The translations under genes and the position numbers were made by a program. From Methylocapsa sp. S129 (GTDB lineage Bacteria; Pseudomonadota; Alphaproteobacteria; Rhizobiales; Beijerinckiaceae), in contig NZ_LMUI01000060.1 of assembly GCF_009765995.1 (NCBI RefSeq), forward strand, positions 264,541 to 328,540: a DNA stretch of 64,000 nucleotides, read 5' to 3'. The stretch's first letter is position 1. Each line of letters opens with the position of its first letter. The notes below the pieces were generated by a model. The model did no database searches. It was not told where the DNA came from and saw only the letters and a list, made by a program, of their open reading frames with translations. This document shows positions 38,850-48,242 of this stretch, in pieces.

Positions 38850-40108
38850 GCCGCCGCCGCCCGGTTGAGCCGCGCGGCGACGACGCCCCAGGCGTCTCCG
38901 ACTCGCGGCCAGAGCAGCCGGCCGAGGCCGATCCCGGCGCCAAGCAGCAGCAACGCGACAAGCCACGGCGCCATCGAAGCCGCATCGACGTCAACGCCAA
39001 AGAGGCGCATCGCCGAGCCTTCGTCAAGCGCCTGGTCGAACAGATGATGCGCGAGTTCGACAATCATGACGGCGCCGATCAGGCCCGCGGCGAACGCCGG
39101 CGCGATCAGCGCATAGGCGGGCGCCAGCCGCCACAATTCGCCCCGGCGCGCCGCCTCGGCATGCAACATCAGCCAACCCGCCACGCCGCCGGGCGCATAG
39201 AGCACCACCGCGATAAAAAGCAGGCCGAAATAGAGCTGCCAGGCGCTCGTCAGGTCGGAAAGCGTGATCTGCAGAAACGTCATGATCACCGCCCCGATGA
39301 TCGGACCGAAGAAAAAGCCGGCCCCGCCGACATAGGCCATCACAAGGACCAGGCTCGATTGTTGCGCGCCGAGCTGCTGGGCGTTCATGATCTCGAAATT
39401 GAGCACCGCCAGCCCGCCGGCGACGCCCGCGAAAAAGGCGGCGAAGCAGAAGGAGATGAAACGCAACATGCGCGGGGAATAGCCGATGAACTCGGCGCGT
39501 TCGGGATTGTCGCGCACCGCGTTGCACATGCGCCCGAACGGCGTGCGCGTCAGCGCATACATTGCAACGATGCAGACGAAGCACCAGACCGCGACGAGAT
39601 AATAGACTTCAATCTGCGGGCCGAACTTGTGCCCGAAGAACGGCGCCAGCTTGGTGCGGTTGGTGGTGATCCCCTCCTCGCCGCCAAAGAAGCTGCGCAA
39701 GATAAAGGAGCTCGACGAAACGAGCTCGCCGAGGCCGAGCGAGATCATCGAAAAGACGATGCCCGCGCGCTTGGTCGAGACGAGGCCGAACAGGGCTCCG
39801 AACGCCAATCCCGCGAGGCCGCCGATAAGGGGAAGGAATGGCGCGGGCAGGTTGAGCTTTGCGTGGATGATCGCGTTCATCGCATGGATCGTGACGAAAC
39901 CGCCCAGGCCGTAATAGACGGCGTGGCCAAAGGACAGCAAACCCGTCTGGCCGAGCAAAATATTGTAAGACAGGGCGAAAATGATCATCACGCCCATCAC
40001 GCTCATCATCGTCAGCGCCGACGCCGATGGGAACGCCTGCGGCGCCAGCGCAAACAGCAGGGCCAGAAGCAACCAAGGCGAGAGCGCCCGCAGGATCGTC
40101 GAGGTCAT
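38846..40108 (-). CDS. livM: Branched-chain amino-acid-type ABC transporter permease LivM with extra C-terminal membrane region
   Basis: The 420-residue permease has the usual multi-helix LivM core (with GQTGLLSFGHAVYYGLGGF and the coupling segment TPFGRMCNAVRDNPERAEF) up to about residue 310, where YFGLLFIAVVLYAPGGVAGW would normally be near the end. About 100 further residues add two hydrophobic segments (ALIAPAFAAGLIGAVMIVEL and APWLVALLLLGAGIGLGRLL). Such extended LivM proteins are known but uncommon. It overlaps livH by four bases and livG by four. Confidence 0.93.
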   Translation of the reverse strand: MTSTILRALSPWLLLALLFALAPQAFPSASALTMMSVMGVMIIFALSYNILLGQTGLLSFGHAVYYGLGGFVTIHAMNAIIHAKLNLPAPFLPLIGGLAGLAFGALFGLVSTKRAGIVFSMISLGLGELVSSSSFILRSFFGGEEGITTNRTKLAPFFGHKFGPQIEVYYLVAVWCFVCIVAMYALTRTPFGRMCNAVRDNPERAEFIGYSPRMLRFISFCFAAFFAGVAGGLAVLNFEIMNAQQLGAQQSSLVLVMAYVGGAGFFFGPIIGAVIMTFLQITLSDLTSAWQLYFGLLFIAVVLYAPGGVAGWLMLHAEAARRGELWRLAPAYALIAPAFAAGLIGAVMIVELAHHLFDQALDEGSAMRLFGVDVDAASMAPWLVALLLLGAGIGLGRLLWPRVGDAWGVVAARLNRAAAA

Positions 40109-41040
40109 GTTTCGCGCGTTCCCATCAGCCCGGTGGGACGCAAGATCAGCATCAGGACGAGCAGCGCATAGGGGATGATCGGCGCCAGTTGCGCGATCGT
40201 CACTTGCCACAGGTCGCCCAGCAACGGCGGCGCATTCGCGCCGAAAGCCTCGGCGAGGGAATAATTCATCGCCACGGCGAAGGTTTGCACCACACCGATC
40301 AACAGGGATGCGAAAAAGGCGCCCTGCAGCGACCCCAGCCCGCCAACGACGATAACGACGAACAGGATCGGCCCGAGGGAACTCGCCATCGACGGCTGCG
40401 TCACCAAGGCGGGGCCGGCGATCACGCCGGCAAGTCCCGCCAGCGCGGCGCCCACGCCGAACACGATCATGAAAATGCGGGGCACGTTATGGCCCAGCAT
40501 CGCGACCGTATCGGGATGCGTCAGCGCGGCCTGGACGATCAGCCCGATTCGCGTGCGGGTGAGGATCGCCAGCAGAAACACAAACATCGCAATCGCCGTC
40601 AGCAGCATGAACATGCGATAGGCGGGATAAGTGGTGTCCAGCAGGCGAAACGCGACGAAATCGAGCGAGGGCGGCACGCGATAGTCCACCGGCAATTTGC
40701 CCCAGAACATTTGCGTGAGTTCTTCGATGATAAAGGCGAGCCCAAAGGTGAACAGCAGCTCGGAGACGTGGCCGAACTTATGCACGCGCCTCAGGCCGTA
40801 GCGCTCGACCAATGCGCCGAGCGCCCCCACCAACAGCGGCGCGACGAAGAAGCTAGGCCAGAAGCCGAGGCGCCGGCTGATCTCGAAGCCGAAATAGGCG
40901 CCCAGCATATAGAAGCTGGCATGAGCGAAATTGAGCACGCCCATCATGCTGAAGATCAGTGTCAGGCCGCTCGCCATCATGAAAAGCAGCATGCCGTAAA
41001 GCACGCCGTTGAGCGTCGAGAATATGACGAGCTGCAGCAT
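40105..41040 (-). CDS. livH: Branched-chain amino-acid-type ABC transporter permease LivH
   Basis: The 311-residue membrane protein has eight or so hydrophobic segments with GVLYGMLLFMMASGLTLIFS, MGVLNFAHASFYMLGAYFGF, and the coupling loop TRTRIGLIVQAALTHPDTVA. It forms the channel with LivM. The 67-base gap to livK upstream and the 4-base overlap downstream show one operon. Confidence 0.95.
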   Translation of the reverse strand: MLQLVIFSTLNGVLYGMLLFMMASGLTLIFSMMGVLNFAHASFYMLGAYFGFEISRRLGFWPSFFVAPLLVGALGALVERYGLRRVHKFGHVSELLFTFGLAFIIEELTQMFWGKLPVDYRVPPSLDFVAFRLLDTTYPAYRMFMLLTAIAMFVFLLAILTRTRIGLIVQAALTHPDTVAMLGHNVPRIFMIVFGVGAALAGLAGVIAGPALVTQPSMASSLGPILFVVIVVGGLGSLQGAFFASLLIGVVQTFAVAMNYSLAEAFGANAPPLLGDLWQVTIAQLAPIIPYALLVLMLILRPTGLMGTRET

Positions 41041-41107
41041 CGTAAGCCAACCGACTGGAGAAGCGCGCGGACGGCGCCGGACGGATGGCGCCGTCCGGCG
41101 GCGAGAA

Positions 41108-42340
41108 TTACGGACGCTCCATCTTGCAGGTGGTCGGCAAGATCGTATCCGCGCCCTTCACCACGCCTTGAGTCTTCCAGCCCCAGCCCGTGCCTTCCTC
41201 ATCGAATTTGGCGCCCGGATCGAGCGGCCCGAAGCTGCCGATGTAGATGTCCTGGAAGAGCTGATGATCGTCCTTGCGCATTGTGGCGGGATCGCCGTCG
41301 AGGGCCTCCGTCGACATGCCCTCCAATTGCGCGGCGACGGATTTTGCGTCGTCGGCCTTGGCCTGGGTGATCGCCATGGCGAGCATACGCATCTCGTTCA
41401 CGGCGCGCGGATACCAAAGGCCGATGCCGACTTTGGCGCGAAAATCGGTCTCGAACTTTTGCGCGGCGGCCGGCGCCGAATTCGGCAGGCCTTCATTGAT
41501 CTGGAACACCCGATGCGACAGGCCGGTCTGCTTGATCGCGGTCGGTCCGCCGGCGCCGCCGGCATAATAGGTGTACCAGTCCGTCTGCAGGCCGGCGTCG
41601 GCCGCGGCCTTCAACAGAAGCGCGATGTCCTGGCCCCAATTGCCGGTGATGACCGCGTCCGCGCCAGAAGCCTTGATCTTGGCGATGTAAGGCGAAAAAT
41701 CGGTGATTTTGAGCAGCGGGTGCAGTTCGTCGCCAACGATCTCGATATCGGGACGCTTCTCTTTCAGCATCGCTCGAGCCTGGGTGCGCACGGACTGACC
41801 GAAAGAATAGTCCTGGTTGATCAGGTAGATTTTCTTGACGTTCGGCCGATCCTTCAAATAGGTCGTCAACGCCGCCATCTTGATGTCGGAATTCGCGTCC
41901 CAGCGAAAATGCCAATAGGAACATTTGTCATTGGTCAGAACAGGATCGACCGCGGCATAATTGAGATAGAGCATCTCCTTGCCAGGATTGCGATCGTTGA
42001 ATTTGGTCACCCAATCGGACAAGGCGACGCCGACTGATGAGCCGTTTCCCTGAGTGATGATGCGGATGCCCTGATCCGCGGCTTTCTGCGCCTGGATGAG
42101 GCTTTCCTGCGCATTCGTCTTATTGTCCAGGCCGACAATTTCGACCTTCTTGCCATTCAGCCCGCCGGCGGCGTTGATCTGCTCGGCGAGGTACTGGAAG
42201 GTCTTCAGACCGCCTTCGCCGACGGAGGCGCCGCCCCCGGACAAAGGATCGATGTAGCCGATCTTGATCGTATCGTCGGCGAACGCCGGAACGGCGATAA
42301 GACCAACCGCCAGCGCGAAGCCGGCCACCTTGAATTGCAT
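41108..42340 (-). CDS. livK: Branched-chain amino-acid-type ABC substrate-binding protein, LivK-like
   Basis: The 410-residue precursor has a signal peptide (FALAVGLIAVPAFA, cleaved before DDTIKIG). The periplasmic type-1 binding fold shows IKIGYIDPLSGGGASVGEGG, AEQINAAGGLNGKKVEIVGL, KKIYLINQDYSFGQSV, and SGADAVITGNWGQDIALLLK. Relatives bind branched-chain amino acids, amides, urea or aromatic acids, so the Liv name marks family only. It heads the livKHMGF operon. Confidence 0.92.
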   Translation of the reverse strand: MQFKVAGFALAVGLIAVPAFADDTIKIGYIDPLSGGGASVGEGGLKTFQYLAEQINAAGGLNGKKVEIVGLDNKTNAQESLIQAQKAADQGIRIITQGNGSSVGVALSDWVTKFNDRNPGKEMLYLNYAAVDPVLTNDKCSYWHFRWDANSDIKMAALTTYLKDRPNVKKIYLINQDYSFGQSVRTQARAMLKEKRPDIEIVGDELHPLLKITDFSPYIAKIKASGADAVITGNWGQDIALLLKAAADAGLQTDWYTYYAGGAGGPTAIKQTGLSHRVFQINEGLPNSAPAAAQKFETDFRAKVGIGLWYPRAVNEMRMLAMAITQAKADDAKSVAAQLEGMSTEALDGDPATMRKDDHQLFQDIYIGSFGPLDPGAKFDEEGTGWGWKTQGVVKGADTILPTTCKMERP

Positions 42341-42382
42341 GGCGTCCTCCTATGCCGGCCTTTTGCAAGCTTGGCCGGTCAT

Positions 42383-42399
42383 GCCCCAAGTTATGGGGC
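42383..42399. promoter_or_regulatory. Inverted repeat in the livK 5' region
   Basis: GCCCCA and TGGGGC flank a 5-base centre AGTTA, giving a perfect 17-base hairpin or operator, about 45 bases upstream of the livK start. The rest of the roughly 290 bases between livK and the next gene (42341-42626) shows no open frame of note. Assignment as operator or leader hairpin is uncertain. Confidence 0.3.
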
Positions 42400-42626
42400 G
42401 TTCTTCATTATTGTCCAGCCATTTGTGGAACGCCGCCTCGCGGAGATGAGACGCTCTGTCTGCACATTTAGTCTAAGATGGTTGATCGTATTACTTATCG
42501 AGAATCGACGTGCCTGAAAAAGAGGCGCGCACGGCGACGACCACGAATGCGGCGGCGCTGACAGCTCGGCGCGAACAACCCTCGTCCCGACCCGACATCG
42601 CGCCACGGAGGACGGCCCTCAATCGC

Positions 42627-43049
42627 TCAACACCCCGTCACAATCGGCGACAGGACGATATGGCCGTCTTTGGTCTGGTAGAGGTACTGCACCTGTCCGC
42701 CCAGACGCACAAACGTCGCCATGATCGGCTCGCTGCAAACCGAGCCGCGCATGTTCGATTCCACCTGCGAAGCAAGATCGCGCGCGGACATGCCGGAGGC
42801 ATGCGAGGAGGCGTCAAACTCCGATTTGCTGAGTCCCCAGTTCGCTGTGATGACAACGCGCGTCCCCACCGCCCCGACCTTGGTGAAGATAACGTTCGTC
42901 TTCATCTGGATGGGCAGCAATTGCGCGATTTTGGCCTGCAAGGCGCGCGCTTTTTCGCAGACATTCAGATGAGCGTCCTGAGAAAAACAGTCTTTGCCGT
43001 CTTGCGCGGCGGCGGCGCCGATCGTCATCGACGCAGCGAGCGTCAGCAT
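42627..43049 (-). CDS. Uncharacterised exported protein
   Basis: The 140-residue product from ATG 43049 starts MLTLAASMTIGAAAAQDGKD, a short signal sequence. A start further upstream that adds a basic KRGR...WRRN region would make a better signal peptide, but no ATG is available there. The mature part has Cys in DCFSQ, NVCEKARAL and SVCSEP, and the ending LGGQVQYLYQTKDGHIVLSP. It lies 120 bases after the aspartate aminotransferase gene, same strand. No function is assigned. Confidence 0.6.
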   Translation of the reverse strand: MLTLAASMTIGAAAAQDGKDCFSQDAHLNVCEKARALQAKIAQLLPIQMKTNVIFTKVGAVGTRVVITANWGLSKSEFDASSHASGMSARDLASQVESNMRGSVCSEPIMATFVRLGGQVQYLYQTKDGHIVLSPIVTGC

Positions 43050-43168
43050 ATTTCTGCGCCAATGGTTTGCTGCGAGCGTTCGGCCCCGCTTGAGCGAAAC
43101 GCTTGGCCGTCTCGGGCTCCATCCGATGATGCAGCGCCGTACGGCCACGCGCGCCAGACCGCCCCGCC

Positions 43169-44449
<1,281 letters not shown>

Positions 44450-44845
44450 CTACGCCACTTCAATATCCGTGTAGACGAAGTCATTTCCCTTGAAGAGCAG
44501 CGACAGGTCGCGCTCCCGCGCGCAGGCATAGGCGAAGCAATCGCCCATGTTGAGGCTGGCTTTATGTTTTCCGCGACCGAAGCGCCCGAACGTTCGGGCG
44601 GCCTCTCGCGCAATTCCGACTGTGATGTCAATCATGCTGGCGCGAGCCTCGTCAACGAAGAGAGCGACTAGCTTCTCCGCGTCCTCGATGGAGCAGGCGC
44701 GTTGGCGCGCGAGACCTGTTGTGGCTTCATAGACAACGAAAGGCGACACATAAATTTCGCGCGCCTGGGCGAGACGCGCGGAAAGCGAAAGCCGGTCCGG
44801 TTCGTCGGCGATGATCGCGATGATCGCCGAAGCGTCGACGAACAT
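44450..44845 (-). CDS. vapC: VapC-type PIN-domain ribonuclease toxin
   Basis: The 131-residue protein is a single PIN domain. All four conserved acidic residues can be placed: Asp4 (MFVDAS), Glu40 (VVYEAT), Asp102 (NMGDCFAYA) and Asp122 (KGNDF). VapC toxins cleave specific tRNAs or rRNA and are held inactive by VapB. The gene starts at the last base of vapB, so the two are co-translated. Confidence 0.93.
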   Translation of the reverse strand: MFVDASAIIAIIADEPDRLSLSARLAQAREIYVSPFVVYEATTGLARQRACSIEDAEKLVALFVDEARASMIDITVGIAREAARTFGRFGRGKHKASLNMGDCFAYACARERDLSLLFKGNDFVYTDIEVA

Positions 44846-45084
44846 TACGCATCCCCCGACATTTCATCAAAAAACGCTTTGTCGGCCGCCAGACCGGTTT
44901 CGGGAAACGTCTGGTATCGAGCCGAAATGGCCGCAAGACGGTCGATCAAAGACGCTCCGCCCTGAATGCGCCGGTGCTCATTTTCAACGGCTTCAAGAAT
45001 CGTGTCGGTCAAGGTCTTGTGCTTGAGCTTGGCCAAACGGCGCACCGCGGCGTCAACCACCTTGCTTCTCACCGAAAAAGCCAC
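44845..45084 (-). CDS. vapB: VapB-type antitoxin (Rv0623-like)
   Basis: The 79-residue protein starts at GTG 45084 after AAGGAG. The N-terminal ribbon-helix-helix region is FSVRSKVVDAAVRRLAKLKH, KTLTDTILEAVENEH. The C-terminal tail (RLAAISARYQTFPETG, then DKAFFDEMSG) should wrap the toxin. The family autorepresses its own promoter with the toxin as co-repressor. The palindromic sites lie just upstream. Confidence 0.92.
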   Translation of the reverse strand: MAFSVRSKVVDAAVRRLAKLKHKTLTDTILEAVENEHRRIQGGASLIDRLAAISARYQTFPETGLAADKAFFDEMSGDA

Positions 45085-45099
45085 TCTATAACTCCTTGT

Positions 45100-45127
45100 C
45101 TATACGAGCATATAGAAACGTATATAC
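45100..45127. promoter_or_regulatory. Candidate vapBC operator/promoter
   Basis: CTATA at 45100-45104 and TATAG at 45111-45115 flank a 6-base centre, and a perfect palindrome GTATATAC follows at 45120-45127. Both lie 16-43 bases upstream of the vapB start, in an AT-rich patch that contrasts with the GC-rich surroundings. The position fits autoregulation by VapB. Confidence 0.5.
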
Positions 45128-45159
45128 ACCTGACGGCATGCGCCCGCAACCGCGCTGGT

Positions 45160-45320
45160 CTTTTCTGGAGTGTGCGCTTACATAGGCCTTGCGGAGCTGT
45201 GGGGTTCGTCAGGACACTTTTCCCCGGGGCCATACGATCCCAACGGGAGCTGTCCCTGGCCTTGTCCGTGGACTTGGTCATATGGCGCCCACCTACTTAC
45301 GTAGGTACCCGGGATCACCG
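45160..45320 (+). ncRNA. ssrS: 6S RNA (approximate ends)
   Basis: The region directly before fau has the alphaproteobacterial 6S layout. A closing arm pairs GTGTGCGC (45170-45177) with GGCGCCCAC (about 45284-45292). An interrupted central rod contains CCCCGGGGCC, and a terminal hairpin ACCTAC-TTAC-GTAGGT (45291-45306) precedes CCCGGGATC. 6S RNA mimics an open promoter and sequesters sigma-70 RNA polymerase in stationary phase. The ssrS-fau linkage is widely conserved. Boundaries are estimates. Confidence 0.7.
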
Positions 45321-45371
45321 TCCAACGGCCATCGCGGCCCCGCGCTTTTCTTTTCGGATTGATCCCCAGAG

Positions 45372-45959
45372 ATGCCGACAGCCCCCGCCGCCCGCAAGGA
45401 CAGCTTGCGCCAACAAGCCTTGCAGCGGCGCCGCGCGCTCGATTCCAAAGTCCGGGAATCGTTCTCCGCCCGTCTTGCCGAGGAGGGCCTGGCCATCGCG
45501 CGGCGGATCGGCGCGCGCGCCGTATCGGCGTTCTTCCCTATTCGCGGTGAGCCTGACACGCTGCCGCTGCTCGCAGCACTCGCGGCGCACGGCTTTTGCA
45601 CTGGGCTGCCAACCACGGTCTCACGCGCCGCCCCCCTCGTCTTCCGGCAATGGCGTCCCGGCGATCTCACCATTCCCGGCGCGATGAAAGTTCCAGAGCC
45701 CCTCGCGAGCGCCAAGGCGCTCGATCCCGACCTGCTTTTCGTGCCCCTCGCCTGTTTCGACCGTCGCGGCCACCGCATCGGCTATGGCGCGGGCCATTAT
45801 GATCGAACCCTGGCCGCGCTGCGCGCCGCTGGACCTGTCACGGCCGTCGGAGTCGCTTACGACGCCGCGCAGGCGCCCGCCATTCCCGACGAGCCCCATG
45901 ATCAGCGCCTCGATTTCATTCTGACGGAGCGCGAATTGATCGATTGCAGGGACGGCTGA
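45372..45959 (+). CDS. fau: 5-formyltetrahydrofolate cyclo-ligase
   Basis: The 195-residue enzyme converts 5-formyl-THF to 5,10-methenyl-THF with ATP, returning folate to the one-carbon pool. Motifs are RKDSLRQQALQRRRAL, AFFPIRGEPDTLPLLAAL, FVPLACFDRRGHRIGYG and the nucleotide site GYGAGHYDRTLAAL. It follows the 6S RNA and is 4 bases before ymdB. Confidence 0.95.
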   Translation: MPTAPAARKDSLRQQALQRRRALDSKVRESFSARLAEEGLAIARRIGARAVSAFFPIRGEPDTLPLLAALAAHGFCTGLPTTVSRAAPLVFRQWRPGDLTIPGAMKVPEPLASAKALDPDLLFVPLACFDRRGHRIGYGAGHYDRTLAALRAAGPVTAVGVAYDAAQAPAIPDEPHDQRLDFILTERELIDCRDG

Positions 45960-45963
45960 ACCG

Positions 45964-46797
45964 ATGCGTCTTCTCTTTGTCGGCGATGTCGTCGGACGAT
46001 CCGGCCGCACCGTTCTTCTCACGCAATTGCCGCTGCTGCGCGCCCGATGGCGGCTCGATTTTGTCATCGTCAACGGCGAGAACGCCGCCGGTGGATTCGG
46101 CATCACCGAAGCGATCTGCGAGGAATTCCTCGACGCCGGCGCCGACGCCGTCACGCTCGGCAATCACGCCTTCGACCAGCGCGAGGCGCTCGTCTATATC
46201 GAACGCCAGCCGAGGCTGATCCGCCCGGCCAATTTTCCGCCGGGCACGCCGGGGCGCGGCGCCAATCTGATCGAGGCGGCCAATGGCGCCAAAGTGCTCG
46301 TCGTCAATATGATGGGCCGCGTCTTCATGGACGCGCTCGACGATCCCTTCGCGCGCATCGAACAGGAACTGAGCGCCTGCCCGCTGGGCCTCGCCTGCGA
46401 CGCGGCGGTGATCGACTTCCATGCCGAAGCGACCAGCGAAAAACAGGCTTTTGGGCATTTTGTCGATGGGCGCGCCAGTCTGGTGGTGGGCACCCACACC
46501 CATACGCCCAGCGCCGATCATCGCATCCTGCAAGGGGGCACCGCCTATGCGACGGAGGCAGGCATGACCGGCGATTACGATTCGGTCATCGGCATGGACA
46601 AGGAGGAGCCGCTGCGCCGCTTCACGCGGCGCATTCCGTCGGGCCGTTTCGAGCCCGCCAGCGGCCCGGCGACGCTGAGCGGCGTGGCGGTGGAGATCGG
46701 CCCCAAGGGCCTCGCCCGAAAAATCGCGCCCGTGCGGATCGGCGGGCGGCTCGCGCCGGCCGAACCGGATTTCTGGGGAGCCGATCAGAACGGATAG
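45964..46797 (+). CDS. YmdB-family (TIGR00282) metallophosphoesterase
   Basis: The 277-residue protein has all the metal motifs: FVGDVVGRSGR, IVNGENAAGGFGI, TLGNHAFDQREAL, DFHAEATSEKQAFGHF and VVGTHTHTPSADHRIL. The family includes a 2',3'-cyclic-nucleotide phosphodiesterase in Bacillus. It is co-transcribed with fau (4-base gap). Confidence 0.92.
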   Translation: MRLLFVGDVVGRSGRTVLLTQLPLLRARWRLDFVIVNGENAAGGFGITEAICEEFLDAGADAVTLGNHAFDQREALVYIERQPRLIRPANFPPGTPGRGANLIEAANGAKVLVVNMMGRVFMDALDDPFARIEQELSACPLGLACDAAVIDFHAEATSEKQAFGHFVDGRASLVVGTHTHTPSADHRILQGGTAYATEAGMTGDYDSVIGMDKEEPLRRFTRRIPSGRFEPASGPATLSGVAVEIGPKGLARKIAPVRIGGRLAPAEPDFWGADQNG

Positions 46798-47019
46798 ATC
46801 GTGCCTCTGACGCGGATTCGGGCTCACGCCCAACCTAGAGTCATGAGCCGGTAGCGGGTCGTCGCCCCTTCAAGGCGTCGCCCTTGAGATCTGGCGCATC
46901 CCGTAAATATGACCCGTCGACCTATCGACCGGCGACCTGTAATATCGCGTCGGGATTTTCCTGCTGATGGCCTAGACATTGTCCAATTGTCCTAGCCCGC
47001 GACGTCATGGGAGTGCGCC

Positions 47020-48240
47020 TTGGCCCCATCTCACGGTTCACAGTCACGCCGCGGATGGACGCTCGTCATTATCCTGGCGGCGGTCGCGCTCGGCGGCTAT
47101 TTCGGCTGGCGGCATTTCACCGGAAACGGCGCAGAGATAGCGGCCTCGGACGCCGCCAATAAAGGCCAGCCGCAGCCCACGGCCATTCCGGTGACCATCG
47201 CACAGGCGCAAACGGCCGACTTTCCGGTCTATTTGAATGGGCTAGGCACGGTGGAGCCTTACGACACCGTCACAGTCAACAGCCGGGTCGATGGCGAGAT
47301 TGTCAAGATCGGTTTCAGACAGGGGCAGATGGTCAAGGAAGGCGATGTTCTCGCCGAGATTGATCCGCGACCCTATCAGGCGGCGCTCGACCAGGCCCAG
47401 GCCAAAAAAGCGCAGGACGAGGCGAACCTCAAGAATGCGCAGCTCAACCTCGAACGCTACAACACGCTCGCCAAACAAGACTTCGCCTCACGCCAGCAGC
47501 TCGACACGCAGCAGGCGATGGTCGATCAACTGACCGCACAGATCAAGGGCGACCAGGCGGCGGTCGACAACGCCCAGACGCAACTCGACTATACGACGAT
47601 CAAGTCGCCGCTGGCCGGGAAAACGGGCTTTCGCCTTGTCGACCCCGGCAATATCGTGCATGCGAGCGCCACCACGGGCATTGTAACGATCGTCAAATTG
47701 CAGCCGATCTCCGTCGTGTTCACAGCGCCCGAAGAGGATGTGCCGCAGATCAACAAGGCGCTCGCCGCGGGGGCTGTGCCTGTCACTGCGCTAAGCTCGG
47801 ACGGGTTGAAGACGCTGTCGCAGGGCCATCTTGCTCTCGTCAACAACGCTGTCGACCAGGCGAGCGGCGACATCCGCATGAAGGCCACCTTCGCCAACGA
47901 GGATAACGTCCTGTGGCCCGGCCTGTCGGTGGCGACGCGCCTGCTGGTTGATACGCTGAAGCAAGTCGTCGTCGTGCCCGAAGGCGCGGTAGAGCGCGGA
48001 CCAAACGGGCTTTATGCCTTTGTGGTCGGCGACGATAACAAGGTTGAGATACGCGACATCAAGGTCAGCCAGGAAGGGAACGGGCAGTCGGTGGTCTCAC
48101 AGGGATTGACCGCCGGTCAAAAAGTTGTGACCGCGGGCCAATACCGATTGAAGCAAGGCGCCCTGGTCGAACCGACCGACGCGACTTCTTCCGCTACGGC
48201 TCAAAACGCGGCGCCGAATGCGCCGGCCAAGGCGCCCTGA
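47020..48240 (+). CDS. RND efflux membrane-fusion (periplasmic adaptor) protein, MdtA-like
   Basis: The 406-residue protein is MdtA/AcrA-like. TTG 47020 with GGGAG upstream. An N-terminal membrane anchor (about 11-28) is followed by the lipoyl half-motif (DTVTVNSRVDGEIVKIGFRQ), a coiled hairpin (QAQAKKAQDEANLKNAQLNL), the second lipoyl half (TTIKSPLAGKTGFRLVDPGN), and the beta-barrel region. It links the RND pump to an outer-membrane channel, and is 2 bases from the RND gene. A direct repeat ATTGTCC-A-ATTGTCC lies about 30 bases upstream (near 46978-46992) and may be an operator. Confidence 0.92.
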   Translation: MAPSHGSQSRRGWTLVIILAAVALGGYFGWRHFTGNGAEIAASDAANKGQPQPTAIPVTIAQAQTADFPVYLNGLGTVEPYDTVTVNSRVDGEIVKIGFRQGQMVKEGDVLAEIDPRPYQAALDQAQAKKAQDEANLKNAQLNLERYNTLAKQDFASRQQLDTQQAMVDQLTAQIKGDQAAVDNAQTQLDYTTIKSPLAGKTGFRLVDPGNIVHASATTGIVTIVKLQPISVVFTAPEEDVPQINKALAAGAVPVTALSSDGLKTLSQGHLALVNNAVDQASGDIRMKATFANEDNVLWPGLSVATRLLVDTLKQVVVVPEGAVERGPNGLYAFVVGDDNKVEIRDIKVSQEGNGQSVVSQGLTAGQKVVTAGQYRLKQGALVEPTDATSSATAQNAAPNAPAKAP

Positions 48241-48242
48241 TC

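Noticed and set aside
39044-41370. Long plus-strand frames 39044-40171 and 40027-41370
   Set aside because: Antisense shadows of livM and livH, made of charged low-complexity text.
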